Source: Yinghuangia soli (GTDB taxonomy: Bacteria; Actinomycetota; Actinomycetes; Streptomycetales; Streptomycetaceae). Taken from it: a stretch of 64,000 bases of DNA. Shown piece after piece: positions 24,274 to 32,298 of this stretch; positions within the stretch are counted from its first letter, which is position 1, and the number at the start of each line of letters is the position of its first letter. A model generated the notes under the pieces. It worked only from the letters and a program-made list of their open reading frames with translations. It was not told the DNA's origin and did not search any database. The stretch spans positions 62,001 through 126,000 of the forward strand of contig NZ_JAKFHA010000018.1 of assembly GCF_021502675.1 (NCBI RefSeq), read 5' to 3'. The position numbers and the translations under genes are program-made.

Positions 24274-27200
24274 TTGAAGCACGTTCTCACGGTGCTCGTC
24301 GCGCTGGCGGTGCTCGCGACCCCTGCCGCACCCTCTGCCGCGACCACCGCGCCGCCGACGGCGGCAGCGGTGTCCACCGAGGTGTCCGCATCAGGTTCCG
24401 CAGCCGAAGCACCGTCGTCGGCAGTCCCACCCGCCGCGGTCCCGCCCGGCGCCCTCACAGTCGGCGCGCCACCCGCCACCCCCGCCCCCGCTTCGCCGGG
24501 GACCACCGCGGCCCCGCCTGGCACACCGCCCACCTACCACCCGGCCCGCGCCGAGGCCGCGTACCCGACCCGGCCGGCCCCGGCCGCTGATCCTTCCGCC
24601 GTCCCGGACTTCGGCCCGGCCGACAAGGTCGTCGCGGCCTGGCAGGCCAAGCGGATCAGCGACGACGACCTGGTCCGGTACGGCGTCCTCCGCCTGACGA
24701 ACTCCCCCGAGCTGCCCGCCGACTTGCGGTCCACCACCGACCTCGGACACCGGATCGGCGCGTACAAGGCGTTCCTGTTCTCCCGGCTCTCCTCGGCCAC
24801 CCCGCGGACCCAGGCCTGGGTCCGCGACCTGTTCACCACCAAGGGCGGCCCGCCCGACCAGCCGCCGGCCGGCACCGCGGCACCCACCGCAGCACCCGCA
24901 GCGCCCGCCGCCGGCGCGGAACGCCCGGACGACCCGCGCAACGTGTGCTCGACCATCCCGTGGGTGTACGTCCTGGAAACGTTCGAATGCCTCTACACCG
25001 GCGACAGGTTCCAGATCTACTACAACATCGCCGAAGCCACCGGAGCCAAGGGACTGCCCCCGGTGTTCACCCGCAGCACCGACACCCCGGACACCGTCTA
25101 CCAGATGGTCCAGGGCATGGAATCCGGATTCCGGACCTACGACGCGCTGGGCATGGGGCTCCTCCAGCCCGAAGGCCGCCTCAAGATGTACGTCGGACAC
25201 GCCTTCGCCCGCGGCGGCGGCTCCACCACGCCGGGCGACAGCCCCGATCCCTACGAGAACCCGATGATCTTCCTGCCGGACAGCCTCGAGAACACCGGCC
25301 CGGACGCCGAAATCGCCGCGTCCCGCTACAACTACCTGCCGCGGCACGAACTCTTCCACGCCTACCAATACACCACCATCGACTTCCTCCGAGCCGTACC
25401 GCCCAGCGAGGAGACGAACTGGTGGATGGAGGCGACCGCCGAATGGGCGACCCACAAGAGCTTTGAAGCCGACGGCACCGCCTGGAACGGCGTACCGGGA
25501 GAGGACGTGTACTACACACGCTCCCTCGACCGGTTCCTCGGCCAACCGCACCGCGCCCTCACCGCATGGGACGGTTGGGGCGCACTGCGCCAGTACTCCC
25601 TCTTCCCGCTCGTCCAATACCTCACCGAGCGGACCGACAGCCGCTTCGTGGCCAGGACGTGGGGGAACTACCCGGACACCGCCGACCACATCGTCGACGC
25701 GGTGAAGCGGACGCTCGCCGGCTACGGCCTCGACCTGTCCGCGGTCCTGCTCGACTTCGCCATCGCCAACTACCGCATCGACGCACCCAAGACCGTGTAC
25801 TCCCCACAGACCGGCGGCCAAGTCACCGTCCCCGGCTACACCGACCCGGACGTCACCGACGGCACCTGGCGGAAGGCACTGACGAACGCGAAGACGTTCC
25901 CGGCCGAAGTCATCCACGACCAATACGCCGGAGCCCGCCCCAAACGCGACCGCATCCTCATGGGCGGCGCCGACGGCCTGCCCGACACCGGCCCGCGGAC
26001 GACCCTCCTGCAACCCGGCGGCACGCACTACGTCGACCTGGTCGACAACCTCGGCGCGACCCCGTCCGACAACCCCTCGGTCCTGCGCATCCAGGTCCGA
26101 CCGGGAGAGAACCTGCGCTACGCAGTCCTGACGTGGCGCCGCGGCGGCCAGGGGGCTCCCGCGGTCGCCCGACTCGACACCTTCGACGCGACCGGCTCCG
26201 CGACCGTCCGCCTCGACGACCCGGACTTCGTCTCCACGCTCGTCATCACCCGCGCGGAACTCGACGGACCGCCCGCGGACGCGGTCGAGGACGTCCTGGC
26301 CGTGACCTGGGAAGCCTCCCTCGGCCTCGAACGGCCCTCGAACGTCACCCCGGACTCCGCACCGGTCCGGGTCATCGCCCCGCGCCCGGGGCTCCCTGCC
26401 CGGTACACCTTCACAGGTGCCAACGAGGAGTACCTCTACCTCAGCGCGAAGGTCAACGGCCCCGCCGACTACATCCTCCGCGGCTGGAACGGCGCCGAGA
26501 TCGCACGCACGGAGATCCGCGACTCGAACGCCGACGTCCACCCACTGTTCATCGGCCCAGGCCCCCACGGGCTCTTCGTCTACAAGGGCCCCGGAAGCCT
26601 CGTCTTCACCGTCGACGTCATCCCGCGATCGGAACGGCCGCTCGACGTCACCCTCCGCGTGTTTCGCTACGGCGCGCACTCGTACACGACAACTGCCGCC
26701 GACGGACCCACCGGCTCGGTCGGCACCACCGTCTGGGGGCAACGCGCCTGGGTCCGGGTCCCCGTGACCTACGGCAGGGAGTTCTCCACGGTCTTCACCC
26801 ACCCGAACCGGGCCGCCGTCATCGCGACCGGCAGCGGCGGCCCCGACCAGCTACGCGAGTACCCGCCCGGCGCCGAGCAGACGGTGACCGAACCGCGCCC
26901 CGCCGAAAGCACCGGCGAACACTGGCTGCACATCATCCCGCTCGGCAACAGCGGCACCGACACCCCGGTCACCTACCAGGCACGCGCGTTCGGAACAGTC
27001 AGCACCACCGCAACCACCGCGGACGGCCGGCCGAACCGCATCACCCTGCCCGACTCCGGCCGGCGGACCCGCCTGACCTTCGCCGGCAAACCCGGCCAGA
27101 CCCTGTACGCATCCGCCCTGGACGCCGCCGCGACCGGATGCGCCGAAGCCACCGCCTGCCGCATCACCGGCACCCTCAAGGCCCCCAACGGCGACATCGT

Positions 27201-27732
27201 CGCCCGCGGCGAATTCCCGGTCGGCGCCACCCCGCCCCAGCCCCTCACCGCATTCGACCGCACCCCGCTGACCCAGGACGGCCCGTACACCCTCGAACTC
27301 GAGAACCGCCGCATGGCATCGGCGACCTTCACCGTCGCCGTGTTCTCCACCACGGCCGTCCCCAGCGGCATCAGCATGAGCGGCACCCCCGTCGGCCCGA
27401 TCACCATGCCCCAAGGCAAGCAGGGGACGTACGCCTTCACCGCCGCCCAAGGCGCGACCCACACGATCACCGCAACCGTCTACCAGGCCCCGCCACCCGG
27501 CTCCGAGCTCCCCCGCTACTCGCCCCAACCGATCGCCTGCACCGGAACCATCGGATACAGCGTCCGCGACCCGTTCGACCGGGAAATCGCCAGCGGCACC
27601 CTCTCCTGCGGCACCGGCACCCCGCAGACCATCGCCGCGGCCCTGACCATCCCCCTCCCGGGCACCTACACGGTATGGCTCCGCGCCCCCGGCGCCGGCG
27701 CCACCGTCACCGTGACCGCCCCCAAGATCTGA
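24274..27732 (+). CDS. Large secreted protein with gluzincin-type HExxH protease motif
   Basis: 1152 residues. Sec signal peptide (MKHVLTVLVALAVLATPAAPSAA), a Pro/Ala/Thr-rich linker to about residue 100, and then a catalytic-looking domain. His358-Glu359-Leu-Phe-His362 (LPRHELFHAYQY) is a zinc HExxH site, and WMEATAEWATHKS (Glu386, Glu390) is a candidate third-ligand helix, as in Peptidase_MA/gluzincin proteins. Residues ~600-1150 contain several beta-rich repeats resembling pre-peptidase C-terminal or adhesion domains. TTG start with GGAGG four bases upstream. The C-terminus lacks a sortase signal, so it is probably released. Substrate unknown. Confidence 0.8.
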   Translation: MKHVLTVLVALAVLATPAAPSAATTAPPTAAAVSTEVSASGSAAEAPSSAVPPAAVPPGALTVGAPPATPAPASPGTTAAPPGTPPTYHPARAEAAYPTRPAPAADPSAVPDFGPADKVVAAWQAKRISDDDLVRYGVLRLTNSPELPADLRSTTDLGHRIGAYKAFLFSRLSSATPRTQAWVRDLFTTKGGPPDQPPAGTAAPTAAPAAPAAGAERPDDPRNVCSTIPWVYVLETFECLYTGDRFQIYYNIAEATGAKGLPPVFTRSTDTPDTVYQMVQGMESGFRTYDALGMGLLQPEGRLKMYVGHAFARGGGSTTPGDSPDPYENPMIFLPDSLENTGPDAEIAASRYNYLPRHELFHAYQYTTIDFLRAVPPSEETNWWMEATAEWATHKSFEADGTAWNGVPGEDVYYTRSLDRFLGQPHRALTAWDGWGALRQYSLFPLVQYLTERTDSRFVARTWGNYPDTADHIVDAVKRTLAGYGLDLSAVLLDFAIANYRIDAPKTVYSPQTGGQVTVPGYTDPDVTDGTWRKALTNAKTFPAEVIHDQYAGARPKRDRILMGGADGLPDTGPRTTLLQPGGTHYVDLVDNLGATPSDNPSVLRIQVRPGENLRYAVLTWRRGGQGAPAVARLDTFDATGSATVRLDDPDFVSTLVITRAELDGPPADAVEDVLAVTWEASLGLERPSNVTPDSAPVRVIAPRPGLPARYTFTGANEEYLYLSAKVNGPADYILRGWNGAEIARTEIRDSNADVHPLFIGPGPHGLFVYKGPGSLVFTVDVIPRSERPLDVTLRVFRYGAHSYTTTAADGPTGSVGTTVWGQRAWVRVPVTYGREFSTVFTHPNRAAVIATGSGGPDQLREYPPGAEQTVTEPRPAESTGEHWLHIIPLGNSGTDTPVTYQARAFGTVSTTATTADGRPNRITLPDSGRRTRLTFAGKPGQTLYASALDAAATGCAEATACRITGTLKAPNGDIVARGEFPVGATPPQPLTAFDRTPLTQDGPYTLELENRRMASATFTVAVFSTTAVPSGISMSGTPVGPITMPQGKQGTYAFTAAQGATHTITATVYQAPPPGSELPRYSPQPIACTGTIGYSVRDPFDREIASGTLSCGTGTPQTIAAALTIPLPGTYTVWLRAPGAGATVTVTAPKI

Positions 27733-28108
27733 CGACCACGCCACACCCGGCCCCGCAACCAGGACGGCGCCTGGCCCCGGGCCGGCCCCGCCCGGCCCAC
27801 ACCACCGCACCCCCATCGCCCCCCCCCCGGCCCCCCGGCCCCGCCAGGCCCACACCACCGCACGCCCATCGCCCGCCGCCCTGCCCCCCAACACCGTCTT
27901 CCCCATCGGCGCGCCGCCCCGGCCCCACCAGGCCCGCCCCGAACCCCGACCCGCGCACCCCAACCCGAACCCCAGGCCGCACCAAGTCCCGCACCCAATC
28001 CCGCACCAGGCCCCGCATCACGCCCCGCATCACGTCCAACCCGCAAGCCACGCCCGGGATTCAGCCAGGTGCGGCGCTTAACCAGGTGCGGCGCGACATC
28101 ACGGCCGC
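27733..28108. repeat. Repeat-rich non-coding gap
   Basis: CA/CG-rich low-complexity sequence. A 28-bp segment starting GGCCCACACCACCGCAC occurs at 27794-27821 and again at 27846-27873 with one mismatch. CCAGGTGCGGCGC occurs at 28065-28077 and 28082-28094 (17-bp step), just upstream of the -10 box of the GNAT gene, where it could bind a regulator. No convincing ORF. Confidence 0.7.
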
Positions 28109-28121
28109 TACCCTCCCGCCC
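28109..28121 (+). promoter_or_regulatory. Leaderless -10 box (TACCCT) for the GNAT gene
   Basis: TACCCT (28109-28114) is followed by 7 bases and ATG 28122, with no ribosome site. The direct repeat CCAGGTGCGGCGC overlaps the expected -35 zone. Confidence 0.55.
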
Positions 28122-28616
28122 ATGACTTGGCTGCCCGCTGATTTCGTCCACCCGGTGCGTGTGCCCCTGCCCGGCGACCACCACCTGCGTCCGATCACCG
28201 GCGCCGACACCGAACTCGACTACCCGGCCGTGATGGGCTCGCGCGAACGCCTGTGGTCCATCTACGGCGAAGCCTGGGGCTGGCCGCCCGCCACCATGAC
28301 GGTCGAGCAGGACCGCGAAGACCTGATACACCACGAAGTAGAGATCGCGGCCCACGAGTCGTTCAACTACGCACTCCTGGACGACGCGGAAACCGCCCTC
28401 CTCGGCTGCGTCTACATCGACCCGCCGCGCAAGGCCGGCTCGGACGCCGAGATCTCCTGGTGGGTGGTCGACGACCGCGTAGGCACTGAACTCGAACAGG
28501 CCCTCGATGCCCTCGTCCCGCAGTGGATAGCCGAAGCCTGGCCCTTCGAACGCCCCTGCTACGTAGGCCGCGACCTCTCCTGGCAGGAATGGCTCGCCCT
28601 TCCCGACGCCAATTGA
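28122..28616 (+). CDS. GNAT family N-acetyltransferase
   Basis: 164 residues. N-terminal strand LRPITGADTELDYPAVMGSRE, then YALLDDAETALLGCVYIDPP (beta4) and AEISWWVVDDRVGTELEQALDALVPQWI (beta5/alpha3/alpha4 of the acetyl-CoA pocket) fit a divergent GNAT. The classical pyrophosphate loop is degenerate. Similar small acetyltransferase-like proteins are common in streptomycetes; acceptor unknown. Leaderless ATG. The frame is open for 2.5 kb upstream only as an antiphase shadow of the protease gene. Confidence 0.8.
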   Translation: MTWLPADFVHPVRVPLPGDHHLRPITGADTELDYPAVMGSRERLWSIYGEAWGWPPATMTVEQDREDLIHHEVEIAAHESFNYALLDDAETALLGCVYIDPPRKAGSDAEISWWVVDDRVGTELEQALDALVPQWIAEAWPFERPCYVGRDLSWQEWLALPDAN

Positions 28617-28736
28617 CCCACACCGACGGGCGCCACCAAGCTTCCTACCCTCGTCCCGCCACGGCCCGCAGGCCCCTGGCCCGTGCCGAGCAGGGCCGCA
28701 GCGCGGACGGCGGACAGACCCGTCGCAGCTTGGACG

Positions 28737-29204
28737 TCAGCCGCGACCCATAACGGTACGCGCCGCGGCCAGCAGCGCCCGGTTGGCGGCGATCCAGTCC
28801 TCGCGTACGTCAACCGGCACCTCCACCCCGATCGACGTACGCGGCCCGTCGCAGACCCGGACGCTGACCACGCCGTCCTCCCCGCTGACTGTCACGTAGC
28901 CGCTTTCGCCCGCCGGCGGCCAATCGAACGACAAGTCCTGGTGGGCGTCAGCTGCTTCCCACGCCTCGAAGCGGTCAAGGATCGTCTCCCACCAGTCCAG
29001 AGAGTCCTGCCCGTCGTCATCGACGTCGACATGGGTGTCCGTCTCGGCCGTGATCCAGTCGCTGTGCACCGCAATCGTGCCGGCGAACATGCGGGACCCT
29101 CCGTCCACCCACCGCGGCACCGGCGAAAACCGGACCGTCACGCCCTGAACCTCATCGGCGATCCTGAACAGCTCCACCATCGCCACCGTCTCTGACTCAC
29201 CCAA
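28737..29204 (-). CDS. DUF5959-like small soluble protein
   Basis: 155 residues. VELFRIADEVQGVTVRFSPVPR ... GTIAVHSDWITAETDTHVDVDDDGQDSLDWWETILD resembles the DUF5959 family of streptomycete beta-rich proteins; the assignment is from memory and tentative. TTG 29204 is the start because GGGGAGGGG lies 5 bases upstream. Very acidic, cytoplasmic. Similar proteins often occur among orphan immunity-like genes. Confidence 0.6.
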   Translation of the reverse strand: MGESETVAMVELFRIADEVQGVTVRFSPVPRWVDGGSRMFAGTIAVHSDWITAETDTHVDVDDDGQDSLDWWETILDRFEAWEAADAHQDLSFDWPPAGESGYVTVSGEDGVVSVRVCDGPRTSIGVEVPVDVREDWIAANRALLAAARTVMGRG

Positions 29205-29430
29205 GGCTTCCCCTCCCCGCAGCGACTACCGTGAGCCCGGCCGTACATCGCCGCTACCTGACCGCACACGCACCCCCGCGGCAACACACTTGCACACCAA
29301 ACAACATGAGCCGCCACCTGCCTCGTGGTCGGCCTACACGGCGGACGCGCACCCCGCAGGACCATTTCACGCAGGTCGCCGACGTGAAAGCAGGTTGATC
29401 ATCTCGGCCCCGCCCCGGTTCGATCAGCAG

Positions 29431-30318
29431 ATGCCCGAGACCGATGTCGACCTTGGTACCGTCACCGCGCCCTCCGGAATTCTTGTGCTGGGGATGGCGG
29501 GCTGGATCGACTACTGGCCTCGGTTGGGCCGGCCGCTGTCAGAACTGGCCAGGGCCGTAACAGGCGGTGGTGGCGGTGGCCACCTGCACGGGCCCGACAC
29601 CAGCGAGCCGTCCGGCTGGATGTGCGAGGCAATCGCCGTCGCGGCCGCCGCGGACCGGCCCTTGCAAGTGCGTGCTCAGACGTCGGCGTCACCCTTCGAC
29701 GGGGAGCCGACTATCGCCGTCCTGGAGGTCGACCTCGGCCTGCCCTGGCCCGGCTCCGATGACGGCGGTCCCGTCCTGCTCGGCGACCTCCCCGTCGATC
29801 GGTGCGGCATGGTCCTCGGCGACGCTCAGGCGCTGGACGGCTTCACCGGCTTGGACGGCCAGTCCACCAACGGCCTGGCGGACGTCACGTATTGGGGCAA
29901 GCACGAGGACAGCGTCCATGCGCGGTTCGGCGGTGACCGCATCGTCCAGTACCCCAGTGGACACGGCCCTCGCGGTTGGCTCGACCTCCCCATCGCCGAG
30001 GCCGAAGCCGTCGCCGAACAACTGCGGACCTGGACCCGAGAGGGTCCCGGCAACGGCTTGATGGTCTCCGTCGACCCCCACACGGACTTCCACCGCTTCA
30101 CCCGGGCCGGCTGGGGCCACCCGCTCCTGGCCGGCCGCATCGATCTCGACGGATGCCCGGTACTCGGTCTGGGGTGGGACCCGGGGGACCACTCCATGCG
30201 CCACCGCGGAGAGCGCGCCTACGGGCAGGTCTACCCGGCCACCCTCGAAAACCGCGCCGGCGAAGCGGTACTGCAATGGGCCATCCCGCCCTACGACTCT
30301 GCCGCTCCCGAAAACTAG
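29431..30318 (+). CDS. Hypothetical soluble protein
   Basis: 295 residues, mixed alpha/beta with a Gly stretch (AVTGGGGGGHLHG) and a well-conserved-looking C-terminus (FHRFTRAGWGHPLLAGRIDLDGCPVLGLGWDPGDHS). No transmembrane segment or known motif. Strong G/C third-position bias supports coding. ATG 29431 is the best-looking start but has only a weak ribosome site; the frame is open to 29290. Function unknown. Confidence 0.6.
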   Translation: MPETDVDLGTVTAPSGILVLGMAGWIDYWPRLGRPLSELARAVTGGGGGGHLHGPDTSEPSGWMCEAIAVAAAADRPLQVRAQTSASPFDGEPTIAVLEVDLGLPWPGSDDGGPVLLGDLPVDRCGMVLGDAQALDGFTGLDGQSTNGLADVTYWGKHEDSVHARFGGDRIVQYPSGHGPRGWLDLPIAEAEAVAEQLRTWTREGPGNGLMVSVDPHTDFHRFTRAGWGHPLLAGRIDLDGCPVLGLGWDPGDHSMRHRGERAYGQVYPATLENRAGEAVLQWAIPPYDSAAPEN

Positions 30319-30489
30319 GGCGTGACCGTGTCCGGCCGTCCTGCGAGAGCCGAGGCCGGAGTCGTACGCGCGCTGATCTCTCGCTGAACGTCTCGTCCGT
30401 CTCCGACGGGAACCATCTGATCGTGCAATCTCATCGCACGCTGTCGAATACGGTTGCGGTGGACCCTGCCGGCCGGGCGATACTCCCCC

Positions 30490-30810
30490 ATGAGCAGAAA
30501 TGCCAACCGAAGCGGCCTCCTGGCACATCTGGAGTCGCTGCCGTGGCTCTGTCCCGGAAGTGTGCAAGTGCTGATCCACGGCGAGAAAGACGACTGCTTC
30601 GGCCTGTGAATGATCCAGGACGGCAAGTTGGCCGGGGTGGCCCTACCGCGCAGTCTGCGGATCCACCCACCGGCCCCGGACAACCACGACTATCCGCCGA
30701 ACCCCGAATATCTGCTGCGCACCGAACGCGGTAGACCGTTGCCTGAGCAGACCCCGGAGGAAATAAGCGATGCACGCCCGGCCGGGCGATCACCACAGTG
30801 GTGCCGATGA
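30490..30810 (+). pseudogene. Hypothetical gene interrupted by an in-frame TGA
   Basis: From ATG 30490 the frame reads through SLPWLCPGSVQVLIHGEKDD to TGA at 30607-30609. In the same frame ATG follows immediately and continues MIQDGKLAGVALPRSLRIHP to a stop at 30810. The two halves read as one small protein in which TGA replaces a TGG (Trp) codon. Alternatives are a sequencing error or two abutting mini-genes. The second half overlaps the next gene by 41 bases. Confidence 0.5.
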
Positions 30811-31162
30811 ACCCGAACCGCTGACCGACGACGAGCTTGACGAGATCGAGAGAATTGCCGATTCGGCAACCCCAGGCCCCTGGTACGTCCGGCATCTCGA
30901 CGACGACTTCGCGATGAACCTTGTCGCCGTCAGTACTGTCTGCGATACCGGCTTGGGCGAACGCTGGCCGGAGTTCGATCATGAGCAGAGCGTTGCCGCC
31001 ACCCCGGTCCAGCAGCCACGCTACGTGGACGTCGCAGACGAACGTTGGGACGCGAACGCCAGATTCATCGCCATGGCCCGCGAGGAAATCCCACGCCTGA
31101 CCGCAGAGATCCGGCGCCTCAACGGGCTACTCGGCAACAAGGAGCTCGGCTACCCACGCTGA
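30770..31162 (+). CDS. Hypothetical acidic protein
   Basis: 130 residues. LTDDELDEIERIADSATPGPWYVRHLDDDFAMNLVAV ... NARFIAMAREEIPRLTAEIRRLNGLL: an acidic N-terminus, a central beta region and a C-terminal helix with heptad-like leucines. I recognise this as a frequent small actinobacterial orphan but know no function. GGAGGAAA sits eight bases before ATG 30770, and it overlaps the interrupted upstream ORF, so both form one unit. Its 3' end is copied at 34.55 kb. Confidence 0.75.
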   Translation: MHARPGDHHSGADEPEPLTDDELDEIERIADSATPGPWYVRHLDDDFAMNLVAVSTVCDTGLGERWPEFDHEQSVAATPVQQPRYVDVADERWDANARFIAMAREEIPRLTAEIRRLNGLLGNKELGYPR

Positions 31163-31200
31163 TGCCCGCTCCGGGCCCGATTGCCATGAACCGCTCGTCA

Positions 31201-31419
31201 TCAGGGCGCACCTGGTGGGGCGGCGGCCGACATCCACGTCGAGCAGCAGGGCAGCGGCTTGGACCTCGACCGAGCCGAGTGCTTACCGCCAACTGTGTAC
31301 CGATGTTCCCCACCACCGGTGACAGGCACGCGGAACTCCGGCATTTCGTAAGGCTCGTACTCGTATTCGTACCGGTACGCGTCGCCGAGCTCCCAAGCAT
31401 GCTCGTGCGCCGCCTTCGG
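31201..31419 (-). pseudogene. Possible gene relic (Tyr/Glu-rich)
   Basis: An open minus-strand stretch without a plausible start encodes AAHEHAWELGDAYRYEYEYEP then YEMPEFRVPVTG. The first ~30 codons have strong G/C third positions, unlike the surroundings, suggesting the remains of a coding region. Part of its DNA is also present in the 34.6-34.8 kb copy. No family recognised. Confidence 0.3.
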
Positions 31420-31705
31420 TCAATCCCCGTCTTGGCCGACGCACACTCCGCCGACGGCCTGGCACGCACGAGCCGATACTCGGCCGCGTCCCGCGTCGCG
31501 GCGGCGCGACCGGATCTTCCAGGGGCGGCCCGACGTACCGCACCCTGCTGCACATCTCGAAGGCGAGCCGGAGCCGATCGCGCTCACGATGCGCCTGACG
31601 GCAACTGACGTCAGGCGACTGACGGTTGAGGGACGGTTGAAGGGCCTCACTGTCTTCCCCTCGCCGTACGGACACCACGGCGCGACGCCCATGACGCGCT
31701 CCCTG

Positions 31706-31731
31706 ATGTAACGGCTGCTACATTCTGTTGC
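31706..31731 (+). promoter_or_regulatory. Operator overlapping a leaderless promoter of the ChrB/MFS pair
   Basis: ATGTA (31706-31710), 8 bases, TACAT (31719-31723): a 5-8-5 dyad. It overlaps the -10 box TACATT (31719-31724), which ends 7 bases before GTG 31732. A regulator bound here would block RNA polymerase, so feedback control by the encoded ChrB-like protein is plausible. Confidence 0.65.
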
Positions 31732-32298
31732 GTGACAAGCACTGACTCCGACGTCCGGTGGCTGATCCTGGTGATCAAGCTGCCTGCCGACCCGTCCCGG
31801 CACCGCGTCGCGGTGTGGCGGGAGTTGCGCAAGATCGGCGCCCTCTCGCTCGGCCAGGGCATCTGGGCCGTACCGGACGTACCCGTCTTTGCTTCCGGAG
31901 TGAAGCGCGCCCTCGCCCTCACCGGCGCGGCCGGCGGCCAGGGCCTCACACTCCAGGCCGCCGGCCGGTCCGAGCAGGACGCCGCACTCTTCCGCGACAT
32001 GTTCACCGCGGCACGCTCCGCCGACTGGGCCGAATTCCTGGCGGACTGCGGCAAGTTCGAGGCGGAGATCGCGAAGGAGATCCGCATCGCGAAGTTCACC
32101 CTGGCCGAGCTCGAAGAAGAGGAGCAGAGCCTGGAGCGGCTGCGGCGCTGGCACCGCGACCTCACCGCCCGCGACGTCTTCGGTGCCCCCGAGGCCGCGG
32201 AAGCCGGCGAGCGCCTCAAGCACTGCGCCGCCGTCTGCGAGGACTACGCGGAACGCGTCTTCGCCGCGCTGCACGCCACCGACCAGGAGCCGTCGTGA
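31732..32298 (+). CDS. ChrB-like regulatory protein
   Basis: 188 residues. WLILVIKLPADPSRHRVAVWRELRKIGALSLGQGIWAVPD is the winged-helix-like ChrB N-terminal domain, related to PaaX, used by regulators of chromate exporters. The rest (EFLADCGKFEAEIAKEIRIAKFTLAELEEEEQSLERLRRWHRDL) is a long helical sensor segment. In chromate resistance ChrB responds to chromate; here the partner is an MFS transporter rather than ChrA, so the inducer is unknown. GTG start is leaderless; the stop overlaps the transporter start as GTGA. Confidence 0.82.
   Translation: MTSTDSDVRWLILVIKLPADPSRHRVAVWRELRKIGALSLGQGIWAVPDVPVFASGVKRALALTGAAGGQGLTLQAAGRSEQDAALFRDMFTAARSADWAEFLADCGKFEAEIAKEIRIAKFTLAELEEEEQSLERLRRWHRDLTARDVFGAPEAAEAGERLKHCAAVCEDYAERVFAALHATDQEPS

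Noticed and set aside
24391-26802. 803-codon minus-strand frame inside the protease gene
   Set aside because: Gly/Val/Arg-rich shadow of the plus-strand frame, which has a signal peptide, HExxH motif and ribosome site.
24274-27732. Protease gene as part of a biosynthetic or lanthipeptide cluster
   Set aside because: No precursor peptide, modification enzyme or transporter is adjacent.
25566-28121. Arg/His-rich extension upstream of the GNAT protein in the same frame
   Set aside because: It is an antiphase reading of the protease gene; the GNAT family starts at ATG 28122 behind a leaderless promoter.
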